From NCBI GenBank assembly GCA_947176545.1, contig CAMWRB010000045.1:1-8456 (forward strand): a DNA stretch of 8,456 nucleotides, read 5' to 3'. Positions 1-6,481 of this stretch are shown here, piece after piece. A program made the translations under genes and the position numbers. This DNA is from an uncultured Porphyromonadaceae bacterium. Its GTDB lineage: Bacteria > Bacteroidota > Bacteroidia > Bacteroidales > Muribaculaceae. Numbering within the stretch: the first letter of the stretch is position 1; each line of letters opens with the position of its first letter. Below the pieces are notes generated by a model. The model made no database searches. It saw only the letters and a list, made by a program, of their open reading frames with translations, and had not been told where the DNA came from.

Positions 1-906
1 GTCGTTGATGATATAACTGATTTCGATATCCTCGGTAGGGAAATCACCGGGGTCACTATCATAGTCGTCATCTTTAGCAAATCTGCCGACATAGATTTTA
101 TTCTTCTCTACCTTGAATGTATATACGCCGTTTACCCAATCAATCGGTGCAGAAGCCTTTTCCTGGAATTTCCAAGTCAGTGACTGTCCGTCGCGGGAGG
201 GTGTAGCGACAGCGAAATCCAGTCTCTCACCGGCCGGGTTATAGAGACCGCTCCATGAACCGGGTTTTTCAGCCCAGTCATAAATTATTTTCTGGGTTCC
301 GGTTACAGTCAGAGTCACGGATTTGATGGGATTCTCAGGTGTAAATTCAGTTCCGGCCTCGGGAGTGACGGTATAACCGAGGGTCTCGGCACTCTCATCC
401 ACGAATTCATAATTGAGTGTCATCGCACCCACAACATCATCACCGAGGATGAAGATACCTTCCGGTATCTCGATTCTGTAATCACCATATTGCCAATATT
501 CGGCCGGAGCCATAAAGTTGAATACTATCATCCACTCATTCTGCACACCCCACTCTATGAGACCCTGGTCGTCCAAGCCACCGATGCCGGCAGGTATGAT
601 ACCGCAACCTGCATCCTCGTCCTCGGCAGTACCGATGGATTTGAGCAATGTGTCACCGTAATAGAGGCTCACCTTTTCTGTTGATGCCGTATTGACGGTC
701 ACATTCTTGGCACATTTGACGGTAACCGCTGCCATACCGAAAGGATGACCGAGGACTGCACCGTAGCATGTGCTTCTGGTTACAACGGATTGTGACGGAG
801 TCCCCATCTCGATGGCTGATTCAGCGGGGATAACCGCCGCTGACGCTGACAAAGACATGGCACAGATAGCTGTGCATGCGAATGTTTTGGTAAGAATTTT
901 AAGCAT
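1..906 (-). CDS. Secreted Ig-like module protein, 3' end cut by the window edge
   Basis: The frame is open from an ATG at 906-904 to the window edge, giving 302 codons without a stop, so the C-terminus is missing. Residues 1-23 form a signal peptide (basic start, hydrophobic core, SASA before a likely cut at A23). The cysteine at 15 follows TAI, which is a poor lipobox, so a lipoprotein is unlikely. The mature part is beta-rich. A first sub-domain closes with YRIEIPEGIF (143-152). A second begins near EAGTEF (183-188) and closes with GVYTFKVEKNK and an acidic stretch (278-288) before FPTEDIEISYI (289-299). This layout matches the two C-terminal modules of the giant protein encoded just upstream, so I infer a paralogue. 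The A/T-rich leader has no Shine-Dalgarno sequence, as is usual in Bacteroidota. The gene has its own promoter. The function is unknown; a surface or adhesin-like structural role is inference. Confidence 0.93.
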   Translation of the reverse strand, partial: MLKILTKTFACTAICAMSLSASAAVIPAESAIEMGTPSQSVVTRSTCYGAVLGHPFGMAAVTVKCAKNVTVNTASTEKVSLYYGDTLLKSIGTAEDEDAGCGIIPAGIGGLDDQGLIEWGVQNEWMIVFNFMAPAEYWQYGDYRIEIPEGIFILGDDVVGAMTLNYEFVDESAETLGYTVTPEAGTEFTPENPIKSVTLTVTGTQKIIYDWAEKPGSWSGLYNPAGERLDFAVATPSRDGQSLTWKFQEKASAPIDWVNGVYTFKVEKNKIYVGRFAKDDDYDSDPGDFPTEDIEISYIIND

Positions 907-943
907 AAGTATTAGTTAATATAAAGTTAGGCTATAACAGTCT

Positions 944-966
944 GCGACGGGATGTATACCCGTCGC
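944..966 (-). promoter_or_regulatory. Stem-loop in the 5' leader of the truncated gene
   Basis: This is a perfect 8-bp inverted repeat (GCGACGGG / CCCGTCGC) around a 7-nt A/T-rich loop. It lies between the predicted promoter and the ATG at 906. From the -7 box position, transcription should start near 975, so the hairpin would begin about 10 nt into an RNA with a leader of about 70 nt. No U-tract follows, so it does not look like a terminator. A transcript-stabilising 5' hairpin or a regulatory leader element is possible. The structure is seen in the sequence; the role is inferred. Confidence 0.55.
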
Positions 967-980
967 GGTTGTCGATAATG

Positions 981-1011
981 CAAATGTACGCAATCCGTTT
1001 TATATATCAAA
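981..1011 (-). promoter_or_regulatory. Bacteroides-type promoter for the truncated gene
   Basis: Read on the minus strand, a TTTG -33 box (1011-1008) is followed by a 19-nt spacer and TACATTTG (988-981), an exact match to the TAnnTTTG -7 consensus of the Bacteroidota primary sigma factor. It is correctly oriented and placed 75 bp upstream of the ATG at 906. The predicted start of transcription is near 975. The exact match in both boxes with consensus spacing makes this a strong call. Confidence 0.8.
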
Positions 1012-1030
1012 ACATCGATATGAAAAACTC

Positions 1031-1126
1031 GAGGTGCAGTCGCTCCGCGACAGATGTTTCTCTGTGGGTTTCGTCCCCGGCACGTTGTGCCGGGTTAATC
1101 AGAGGTCGTCGCTCCGCGACGAAACC
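1031..1126. repeat. Cluster of GC-rich palindromes (REP-like intergenic element)
   Basis: The non-coding stretch between the terminator and the next promoter is packed with dyads. The 13-base word GTCGCTCCGCGAC occurs at 1039-1051 and again at 1108-1120, 69 bp apart. Each copy is itself a GTCGC/GCGAC palindrome around TCC, and the second extends to a 7-bp stem (1106-1112 with 1116-1122). A third hairpin, CCCGGCAC / GTGCCGGG, lies at 1076-1094. In addition GGTTTCGTC (1067-1075) is complementary to GACGAAACC (1118-1126), enclosing the central hairpin and competing with the second palindrome. This density suggests a dispersed palindromic repeat element or a structured RNA. No protein is supported here. 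Confidence 0.6.
1076..1094. other. Perfect 8-bp hairpin inside the palindrome cluster
   Basis: CCCGGCAC (1076-1083) and GTGCCGGG (1087-1094) are exact inverted repeats around a 3-nt loop GTT. No T-run follows on either strand, so it is not a simple intrinsic terminator. It forms the core of the larger intergenic structure, being enclosed by the 9-bp inverted repeat at 1067-1075 and 1118-1126. Confidence 0.6.
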
Positions 1127-1147
1127 GGACAGCTCCGCATAAAGAGA

Positions 1148-1175
1148 GGGTCCCGCGGTGTGTACCACGGGACCC
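1148..1175 (-). terminator. Intrinsic terminator of the giant Ig-like gene
   Basis: GGGTCCCG..GGT (1148-1159) and ACC..CGGGACCC (1164-1175) form a 12-position stem with a 4-nt loop, 41 nt past the stop codon at 1216. The one imperfect position reads C-A in plus-strand RNA but G-U in minus-strand RNA, so the full stem forms only in the transcript of the giant gene. The minus-strand RNA continues CUCUCUUUAU, a modest U-rich tail. In the other direction TTTT follows directly, so some bidirectional activity is possible. Confidence 0.75.
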
Positions 1176-1215
1176 TTTTCATATTGTGCGGGTCTTGGAG
1201 ACCCTTGCTTTCGGA

Positions 1216-4200
1216 TTACTTGCGAACGAACGCTTTCTTGCCGTTGATGATGTACATACCCGGAGCGAGGTTGAGCATAGCGTCGTTGCCGGCGTTGAGC
1301 AGAACAACCTTACCATCCATAGTGTATACGTCATAGCTGTCAGCAGCATCAACACCAATCAGAGCGACACCTGTACCGTTGTGTACGAGGTAAGTCACGG
1401 TGATATCCTCAGTCGGGAAGTTACCCTCACCGGTTCTCTCAGCATCCATGTCGGCGCCGATAGTGTTCTTGCGGATAGTCAGTGTGTACTCACCATCAAC
1501 AAACAGATAGGGTGAATTTTCATAGAATGACCAAGTGATAGTGTTATCTTTAGCTGCAGGAGTGCTGTTGAATGCTGTCACACGTTCACCTTTATCGTTG
1601 GTCAGTGATGCGGGAGCGGTGTCGTATGTTACATAGTCAGCACCCTCAACTGTCAGAACGATTTCACCGGAAATACTACCCTCGAAGTCAGTACCGTTCG
1701 CGGGAGTGATAGTCCATGTGTATTCCTTGGTTGAACCTACGAGGTTGTACTGGAGTGAACCCTCAGTAACGTTAGCACCGTTTACAGTGAACATACCCTC
1801 GGGGAATGTTACAATCCACATACCGGGCTGTGTGAGGAGCGTCTCCATAGCCTCGTCGACGAGGTCGAACTGTACGATATAGTTGCTTACAGCGCCTTCA
1901 GCCATCGGTTCGGGGTTATCTCCGCCGCCACCCATGTTGATAACAGACTCAACATCGGCAGTACCTACAGTCATCGGTTCATTGATACCCTGTGACGGGA
2001 TTACGCACATCAGCTCTGCTTTCTCCTTGCACTCTGTGTTGAGCACAGCGCCATCCTTGACACCGATGATGATGTTGCCCATACCCATCTGATAGAATGT
2101 ATCAGCGAGAGTGATTTCTTCTTCGTCAGCAGGTGTAACCTTGGTGATATATTCATCAAACTCGACAGCGGTCTGCGGAGCTTTCTTGACGATATACTTG
2201 ACAACGATATCCTCAGTGGGGAAGTTGCCGGGCAGACCCATTTCCATATCAACGTCAGCACCGATGCTCTCTTTCTTGATAGTCAGAGTGTATTCACCCT
2301 CTTCATATGTGTAGTTGGGTGTAGATGTGATTTTCCAAGTAAGAGTGTTGGTTCCGAGTGCCGGAGATGAACCGAATCCAATAACCTTATTGCCGTCGGG
2401 GCCGATAAGTGTTGCGGGAGCGTTGTCGTAAGATACCTCTTCAGCACCTTCGATTGTCAGTACGATATCGCCGGAGATTGCATCCTCGAACTCTGTACCG
2501 TTCTCAGGATTGATAGTCCAGGTGTAATCTTTGGATACGGCTGCGAGGTTATACTGGAGTGTACCCTCCTTGACATTGGCACCGTTTACGGTGAACATGC
2601 CGACGGGGATATTTACCATCCAGATACCGGGCTGGATGAGCAGCTGCTGCATATTTTCATCCTCGAGCTGGAATGTGAGGATGTAGTTGGTGCCGGCCTT
2701 GGTTTCGCCTTCGGCGTCGCCCTCTTCATCACCCTCAGCAAACGGGTTGGGATTTTCCATTTCGCCCATATCGTTGATGTCTTCAACAGAAGCAGTACCT
2801 ACAACCATGGGTTCTTCCATACCCAGAGACGGGATGAGGCACTGGAGCTGAGCTTTCTCCTTGCAGTCTTTGTTGAGCACGGCACCATCCTTGGCAGTAA
2901 CCACGATGTTACCCATACCCATCTTATAGAATGTATCACCGATAGTGATTTCGTCACCGGCGGGAGTCTGCTTGACGATATAGTCTTCAAACTCTACATC
3001 CTTGGGAGCCTCTACCTTGACAGTCATGTCGATAGCGGCAGACTTAACCACACCATTGAGCAACAGTGCGCCTGCAGGAATATGGATAGTGTAAGTATCT
3101 TCCTTGGTGAGAGCCGGAGTGATGACGAGACGGGCTACATTACCCTTGGTGCCGAAGTCGTCGTCGCCCTCAGCGATAGCCTCTTCCTCGGGTATGCCAG
3201 AAGCCTGAAGTTCAACCTTGTAACCATCCTCTGCGATGCTTCTGTTGTACTTCTCACCTGACATTGCACCCTCGGTATAAGTATCAACGTAAGTGACAAC
3301 CGGAACAACCTCCTCGTTCACGGCAATAGCAAGAACGTCAGAGAATGAGAATTCGATATTGGAAAGCTCGGCAACAGAACCACCTGTCTCGACAGAGGGA
3401 GTCATTGTAGTCTCCAATACGTTGAGTTCATAAGTGAAGTCAGAAGTATTGAATACCATCGTAGTGGCTGAAGTTGCGGAACCACCCTGGAGTGTATGTT
3501 CGAGAACCACGAATTTGACAGTGGAAGTCTTAATTCCGGCAATAGCCTCGGCATATTCGGCATCGGGGGTGAACGCAATGCTTGCAGCAGACATACCGGG
3601 GAGTTTATCAGCATCAACAGCTGCACCGCTATAAGTGGCAATCAGGTTGCCATCCTCGTCACGAAGTTCAGCCTTCGGAGTAGTCTTGGCGGGATAGAGA
3701 GTCTCGTATGCAGTGTAGACGAGTTCGTTCAGCTCTGAAGACATGATGAAGTTGTTCTCAGCATTGATGTACTGAGCCTCGGCAGCGCCATTGGCACCGA
3801 GAGAAACGACACCGAGACGGCCGGCAGCCATCGGCACACCCTGATAGTATTCAAGGATTTGGTCGTTGGCACACTTGGTGACAGTACCGTCCTCATTGGG
3901 AACATTAACGATGAACACACCCTTAGGTATCTTGATACCGAGACCGTAGTTAGCCGGAGTGGCGATATTGTAAGGCATATTCAGATAGATAGTCACCTTA
4001 TTGCCGTCAACCTCGACACGGTTCATTGCATAACCGGACTGGTTGGTGGGAACACTTACGATGGGGTCCTTGAGCAACGCTGAAGCACCAACCTTACCGA
4101 TAGCAGCGTTATAGAGAGCGCTCTTCCAGTCTTCAGTCAGTTCAACAGTTGTATTCTCGGCATAAGTCAGAGTGAATGAAGTAAGCTCTGTGAACTCTGT

Positions 4201-6234
4201 GCCGGGAGTAACGATAAGTTCCTTGGCAGTGCCGCTGAATGTAGCGGGCTTGGGATAAATCTCAAAATCAACATTGCGTACGATATATACGGTAGCCTCG
4301 TAAGCTGTGCTGAGATAATCCTGACCTACCTGCTTGTAGGCATCAGCAGGAACATTGAAAGTATATACACCGGGAGTGGTGAAATTGTTACCATCCTCAT
4401 CCTTGAAGATATTACTGTAAGCTACAGTGTTTGCACCTGCGCCGTCTGCCTTGGCAGCGGCAGTTGTGGTCTCACCGGCCTTGACAGTCTTGACGAGCTT
4501 GCCGTCCATAGAGAGTGTGATTTCAGCATTCTCGTTGTTTACGACTACGTTGCAGGGGAACTTGAGGGAGAATGAACTGATGCTTGACTCAGCAGCACCG
4601 TCATTGGGAGAAGACTCATAAATCGGAGCGGTAGTGATACCGTCAGTCACATTGTAAGCCTTGACAGCGACAGCACCATTCTTGTTGGTAGTGCCTTCTA
4701 CCTGAATAAAGTTAGCAGCAACCTTGATATAAGCCTCACCCTTCTGGAAGTAAGCAAGATTGTTGGCAAGACCTGTCTCTGACTCATTCAAAACAGCAAC
4801 AACCTGACGTCCGTCCTCGCTGATGCTCTTGAACTTGTACTCATACTTGTAGTTAGTGTTGCCACTGTTGTTGGGAACAACGGTCAGCACAGTAGTAGTA
4901 GCGAGCTTGCCACCGCAATATACTGAACCCTCGGGGATGAGGAATGTGATTTCCTTGAGCTGGTCAACAGTCACATCGCTGCCTATAGCGGGAATAAACT
5001 GGAAGTCGGAGTCAGCATATGCAGTCGAGAGGAACTTCTCATATACTTTAGCGGGGTTCTCGTATGATGAACCGTTGCTTGTGATTGTAAAGAGACCGGC
5101 GGGAACATCAATCTTCATGTAGTTGGTGTTCTTGTTGTTAGCAACCGGCATCTTGGACATATCTTTAGCCTTCAGAGTCACCACATTCTTATCGACAACT
5201 GCCTCATAGTCAGAAATTTTCACAGTCTGGCCCAACTTAAAGTTCTCAAGAACGGCAGTCTTGCCGGGATTTACCTCGATAGTAGTACCCTCGGGATAGG
5301 TCATAACGAAGTTGGCGAATGCAGCGAACGGGTATGTAAGACCGTCAGCCATAGAGATTTCCGCAGTCACTTCGGCCTGGATAGTGAATGACCATTCGAT
5401 AGCAGCACTGAGACCTTTGACGATGAACATGCCGGCGGGCACCTCAACGGTGTAAACGCCGGCTTCGGTCAGAGGCTCGGGGAGTTTGATATTTACATTA
5501 TCCACCCAGTTGGGGTCGAGCTGAATAGCCTTGGTGTCTGTGGAAGGAATAGTGTAGAGTACCTCGCCATCCTTCTTGATGATGATATTATTCTCGGCAG
5601 TACGGATAATATTGGAAACACCACCATCACCGAGTTTTTCATATGTCAGAACAAGAGTCTGGAGATTAACGGAAGAGCCGATAACCTCACCGTTAGCCGG
5701 GTTTGTCTTTGATACCGGTACGGGGTCCTTGACTTCGAATGTCCACTGCTTGCTGGCATCGGTGTGGTCGTATGCGGCATTAGGCACACCGTCTACGAGA
5801 ACGACACCCTCGGGAACGTCGATATAGTATGTACCTACAGCGAGTGGTTCCTCCAAACCGAAGTTGATGTTCAGACGATTGCCCTCGAGAGAGATTGCAG
5901 CCTCGTCTGTAGTAGACCACTCCTTAACCTTTGAATAGGAAACAGCAGTGCTTGAAGATTTATCAAGCCAGAGTGAAATCACCTTATCCTCGCTGAAATC
6001 GGGAACAACTGTACCTGTGAATTCCAGATAAGCTGAATTTACATTTTCAGACGGGAGATGATAAGAACCTCTGGCCGGACTGAACACTGTCGGAACGACA
6101 GGTGTGACCTCCTCGTCATCTCCGTCTGCAAACAGAGAGATGCCGGGGGCGCCGGAAGATACGGCGTAAGATGTAACTCCTACTGCCGCACCCAGAACGA
6201 TAAGTCCTGAGATGAGTAAAGATTTTTTCTTCAT
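1216..6234 (-). CDS. Giant exported multi-Ig-like protein with a sorting-type C-terminal tail (1672 aa)
   Basis: The start is the ATG at 6234, which opens directly into a signal peptide (KKK, then a hydrophobic core; likely cut after SYA, residue 24). An acidic FADGDDEE patch follows (35-42). The rest is a beta-rich array. The module-closing motif, G-x-Y-x-(I/V)-x-(V/I)-P-x-G with a hydrophobic continuation, centres on prolines at 141, 266, 378, 629, 770, 1053, 1210 and 1478, with a degenerate copy near 505. The spacing of about 110-160 residues, with wider gaps hiding weaker copies, fits bacterial Ig-like domains of the Big_5/SbsA type; TNPANG near 177 resembles the entry strand of that family. 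Residues 1077-1351 and 1352-1619 are two tandem copies of one composite module. The last 52 residues (YDVYTMDGKVV, LAPGMYIINGKKAFVRK) resemble a type A type IX secretion sorting domain. There are no membrane segments after the signal and no catalytic motif. I infer a surface or secreted structural or adhesive protein. The exact ligand and function are not recognisable. Confidence 0.96.
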   Translation of the reverse strand: MKKKSLLISGLIVLGAAVGVTSYAVSSGAPGISLFADGDDEEVTPVVPTVFSPARGSYHLPSENVNSAYLEFTGTVVPDFSEDKVISLWLDKSSSTAVSYSKVKEWSTTDEAAISLEGNRLNINFGLEEPLAVGTYYIDVPEGVVLVDGVPNAAYDHTDASKQWTFEVKDPVPVSKTNPANGEVIGSSVNLQTLVLTYEKLGDGGVSNIIRTAENNIIIKKDGEVLYTIPSTDTKAIQLDPNWVDNVNIKLPEPLTEAGVYTVEVPAGMFIVKGLSAAIEWSFTIQAEVTAEISMADGLTYPFAAFANFVMTYPEGTTIEVNPGKTAVLENFKLGQTVKISDYEAVVDKNVVTLKAKDMSKMPVANNKNTNYMKIDVPAGLFTITSNGSSYENPAKVYEKFLSTAYADSDFQFIPAIGSDVTVDQLKEITFLIPEGSVYCGGKLATTTVLTVVPNNSGNTNYKYEYKFKSISEDGRQVVAVLNESETGLANNLAYFQKGEAYIKVAANFIQVEGTTNKNGAVAVKAYNVTDGITTAPIYESSPNDGAAESSISSFSLKFPCNVVVNNENAEITLSMDGKLVKTVKAGETTTAAAKADGAGANTVAYSNIFKDEDGNNFTTPGVYTFNVPADAYKQVGQDYLSTAYEATVYIVRNVDFEIYPKPATFSGTAKELIVTPGTEFTELTSFTLTYAENTTVELTEDWKSALYNAAIGKVGASALLKDPIVSVPTNQSGYAMNRVEVDGNKVTIYLNMPYNIATPANYGLGIKIPKGVFIVNVPNEDGTVTKCANDQILEYYQGVPMAAGRLGVVSLGANGAAEAQYINAENNFIMSSELNELVYTAYETLYPAKTTPKAELRDEDGNLIATYSGAAVDADKLPGMSAASIAFTPDAEYAEAIAGIKTSTVKFVVLEHTLQGGSATSATTMVFNTSDFTYELNVLETTMTPSVETGGSVAELSNIEFSFSDVLAIAVNEEVVPVVTYVDTYTEGAMSGEKYNRSIAEDGYKVELQASGIPEEEAIAEGDDDFGTKGNVARLVITPALTKEDTYTIHIPAGALLLNGVVKSAAIDMTVKVEAPKDVEFEDYIVKQTPAGDEITIGDTFYKMGMGNIVVTAKDGAVLNKDCKEKAQLQCLIPSLGMEEPMVVGTASVEDINDMGEMENPNPFAEGDEEGDAEGETKAGTNYILTFQLEDENMQQLLIQPGIWMVNIPVGMFTVNGANVKEGTLQYNLAAVSKDYTWTINPENGTEFEDAISGDIVLTIEGAEEVSYDNAPATLIGPDGNKVIGFGSSPALGTNTLTWKITSTPNYTYEEGEYTLTIKKESIGADVDMEMGLPGNFPTEDIVVKYIVKKAPQTAVEFDEYITKVTPADEEEITLADTFYQMGMGNIIIGVKDGAVLNTECKEKAELMCVIPSQGINEPMTVGTADVESVINMGGGGDNPEPMAEGAVSNYIVQFDLVDEAMETLLTQPGMWIVTFPEGMFTVNGANVTEGSLQYNLVGSTKEYTWTITPANGTDFEGSISGEIVLTVEGADYVTYDTAPASLTNDKGERVTAFNSTPAAKDNTITWSFYENSPYLFVDGEYTLTIRKNTIGADMDAERTGEGNFPTEDITVTYLVHNGTGVALIGVDAADSYDVYTMDGKVVLLNAGNDAMLNLAPGMYIINGKKAFVRK
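1378..2181 (-). repeat. Composite module copy B in the giant protein
   Basis: This encodes residues 1352-1619. It matches copy A in order and wording: DTFY.MGMGNI, KDGAVLN, CKEKA, IPS.G..EPM.VGTA, QPG.W, P.GMFTVNGANV, LQYNL, YTWTI.P.NGT, GEYTLTI and G.GNFPTEDI. It is 21 nt shorter than copy A overall, mainly because the acidic loop is reduced to NPEPMAEG. It lies directly before the C-terminal tail. The match extends to the DNA (for example the stretches near 1775-1830 and 2071-2117), which points to an internal tandem duplication. Confidence 0.9.
2182..3006 (-). repeat. Composite module copy A in the giant protein
   Basis: This encodes residues 1077-1351, from VEFEDYI to FPTEDIVVKYIVKK. It contains two Ig-like halves. 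The first ends at PVGMFTVNGANV (proline 1210) and the second at GEYTLTIKKESIGAD (from about 1313), then FPTEDI. A 14-residue acidic, glycine-rich loop (FAEGDEEGDAEGET, 1165-1178) interrupts the first half and is mostly absent from copy B. The DNA offset to copy B is 834 bp before the loop and 804 bp after it, so the loop accounts for 30 bp of difference. Confidence 0.9.
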
Positions 6235-6443
6235 CTTCTTTTTGTTTGGTTAGTAATAATGTTAATATTTAGAGTTGTTAATTTTTGCATTAATCAACGA
6301 CTGTTCTTTTTGCTATAAAAAGGCATTCCAACGAGCAATAAATCAAATAAGAAGCAATCATTTCAAATCATTTTTGGCAAAACAGCTGTCATTTTGCCAA
6401 AAATTTGAAATTTTCGCTTAACATTGAGTTGTTATGTCTGTCA
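6235..6443 (-). promoter_or_regulatory. Long A/T-rich 5' leader of the giant gene
   Basis: From the predicted start of transcription near 6438 to the ATG at 6234 the leader is about 200 nt, strongly A/T-rich and without an open frame. The start codon is preceded by an A-rich tract (AAACAAAAAGAAG) rather than a spaced Shine-Dalgarno sequence, as is normal in Bacteroidota. The main structure is the dyad at 6361-6410. No known riboswitch was recognised. Confidence 0.6.
6361..6410 (-). promoter_or_regulatory. Long perfect dyad in the giant gene's leader
   Basis: TTTTTGGCAAAA (6371-6382) and TTTTGCCAAAAA (6392-6403) are perfect 12-bp inverted repeats around a 9-nt loop that holds CAGCTG, itself a palindrome. 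After a 3-nt bulge the stem continues with TTTCAAA (6361-6367) against TTTGAAA (6404-6410), giving 19 pairs over 50 nt. It lies 28-77 nt downstream of the predicted start of transcription. It could be an RNA hairpin in the leader or a protein-binding operator with TTGGCAA half-sites. No U-tract follows, so an ordinary terminator is unlikely. Confidence 0.6.
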
Positions 6444-6474
6444 CAAAGGTAACAAAACATTTTGAATCTGCAAT
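6444..6474 (-). promoter_or_regulatory. Bacteroides-type promoter for the giant gene
   Basis: On the minus strand, ATTG (6474-6471, three of four matches to the TTTG -33 box) is followed by a 19-nt spacer and TACCTTTG (6451-6444), an exact TAnnTTTG -7 box. It starts only 7 bp beyond the stop codon of the upstream Omp28-like gene, so it serves the giant gene and marks it as a separate transcription unit, although read-through from upstream is not excluded. The spacing equals that of the other promoter in the window. Confidence 0.75.
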
Positions 6475-6481
6475 ATTTTTG

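Noticed and set aside
859..906. Lipoprotein signal in the truncated gene because of cysteines at residues 11 and 15
   Set aside because: The residues before each cysteine do not form a lipobox, and a standard cut after SASA is clearly better.
907..1215. A tRNA, riboswitch or CRISPR array in the palindrome-rich gap
   Set aside because: There is no cloverleaf or TTC-type arm, no regular direct repeats with unique spacers, and no recognised riboswitch core; the dyads are short separate hairpins.
1034..1336. Open frame of 100 codons on the plus strand starting in the intergenic palindromes
   Set aside because: Its first half simply translates the palindromic repeats and the terminator stem, and its second half overlaps the 3' end of the giant gene in antisense. 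No signal, motif or promoter supports it.
6115..6234. The acidic FADGDDEE stretch of the giant protein as a Bacteroidota lipoprotein export signal
   Set aside because: That signal must directly follow a lipidated cysteine, and the N-terminal region has no cysteine.
6361..6410. The dyad as the intrinsic terminator of the Omp28-like gene
   Set aside because: It lies downstream of the next gene's promoter, is A/T-rich and has no U-tract after the stem, so a leader element or operator fits better.
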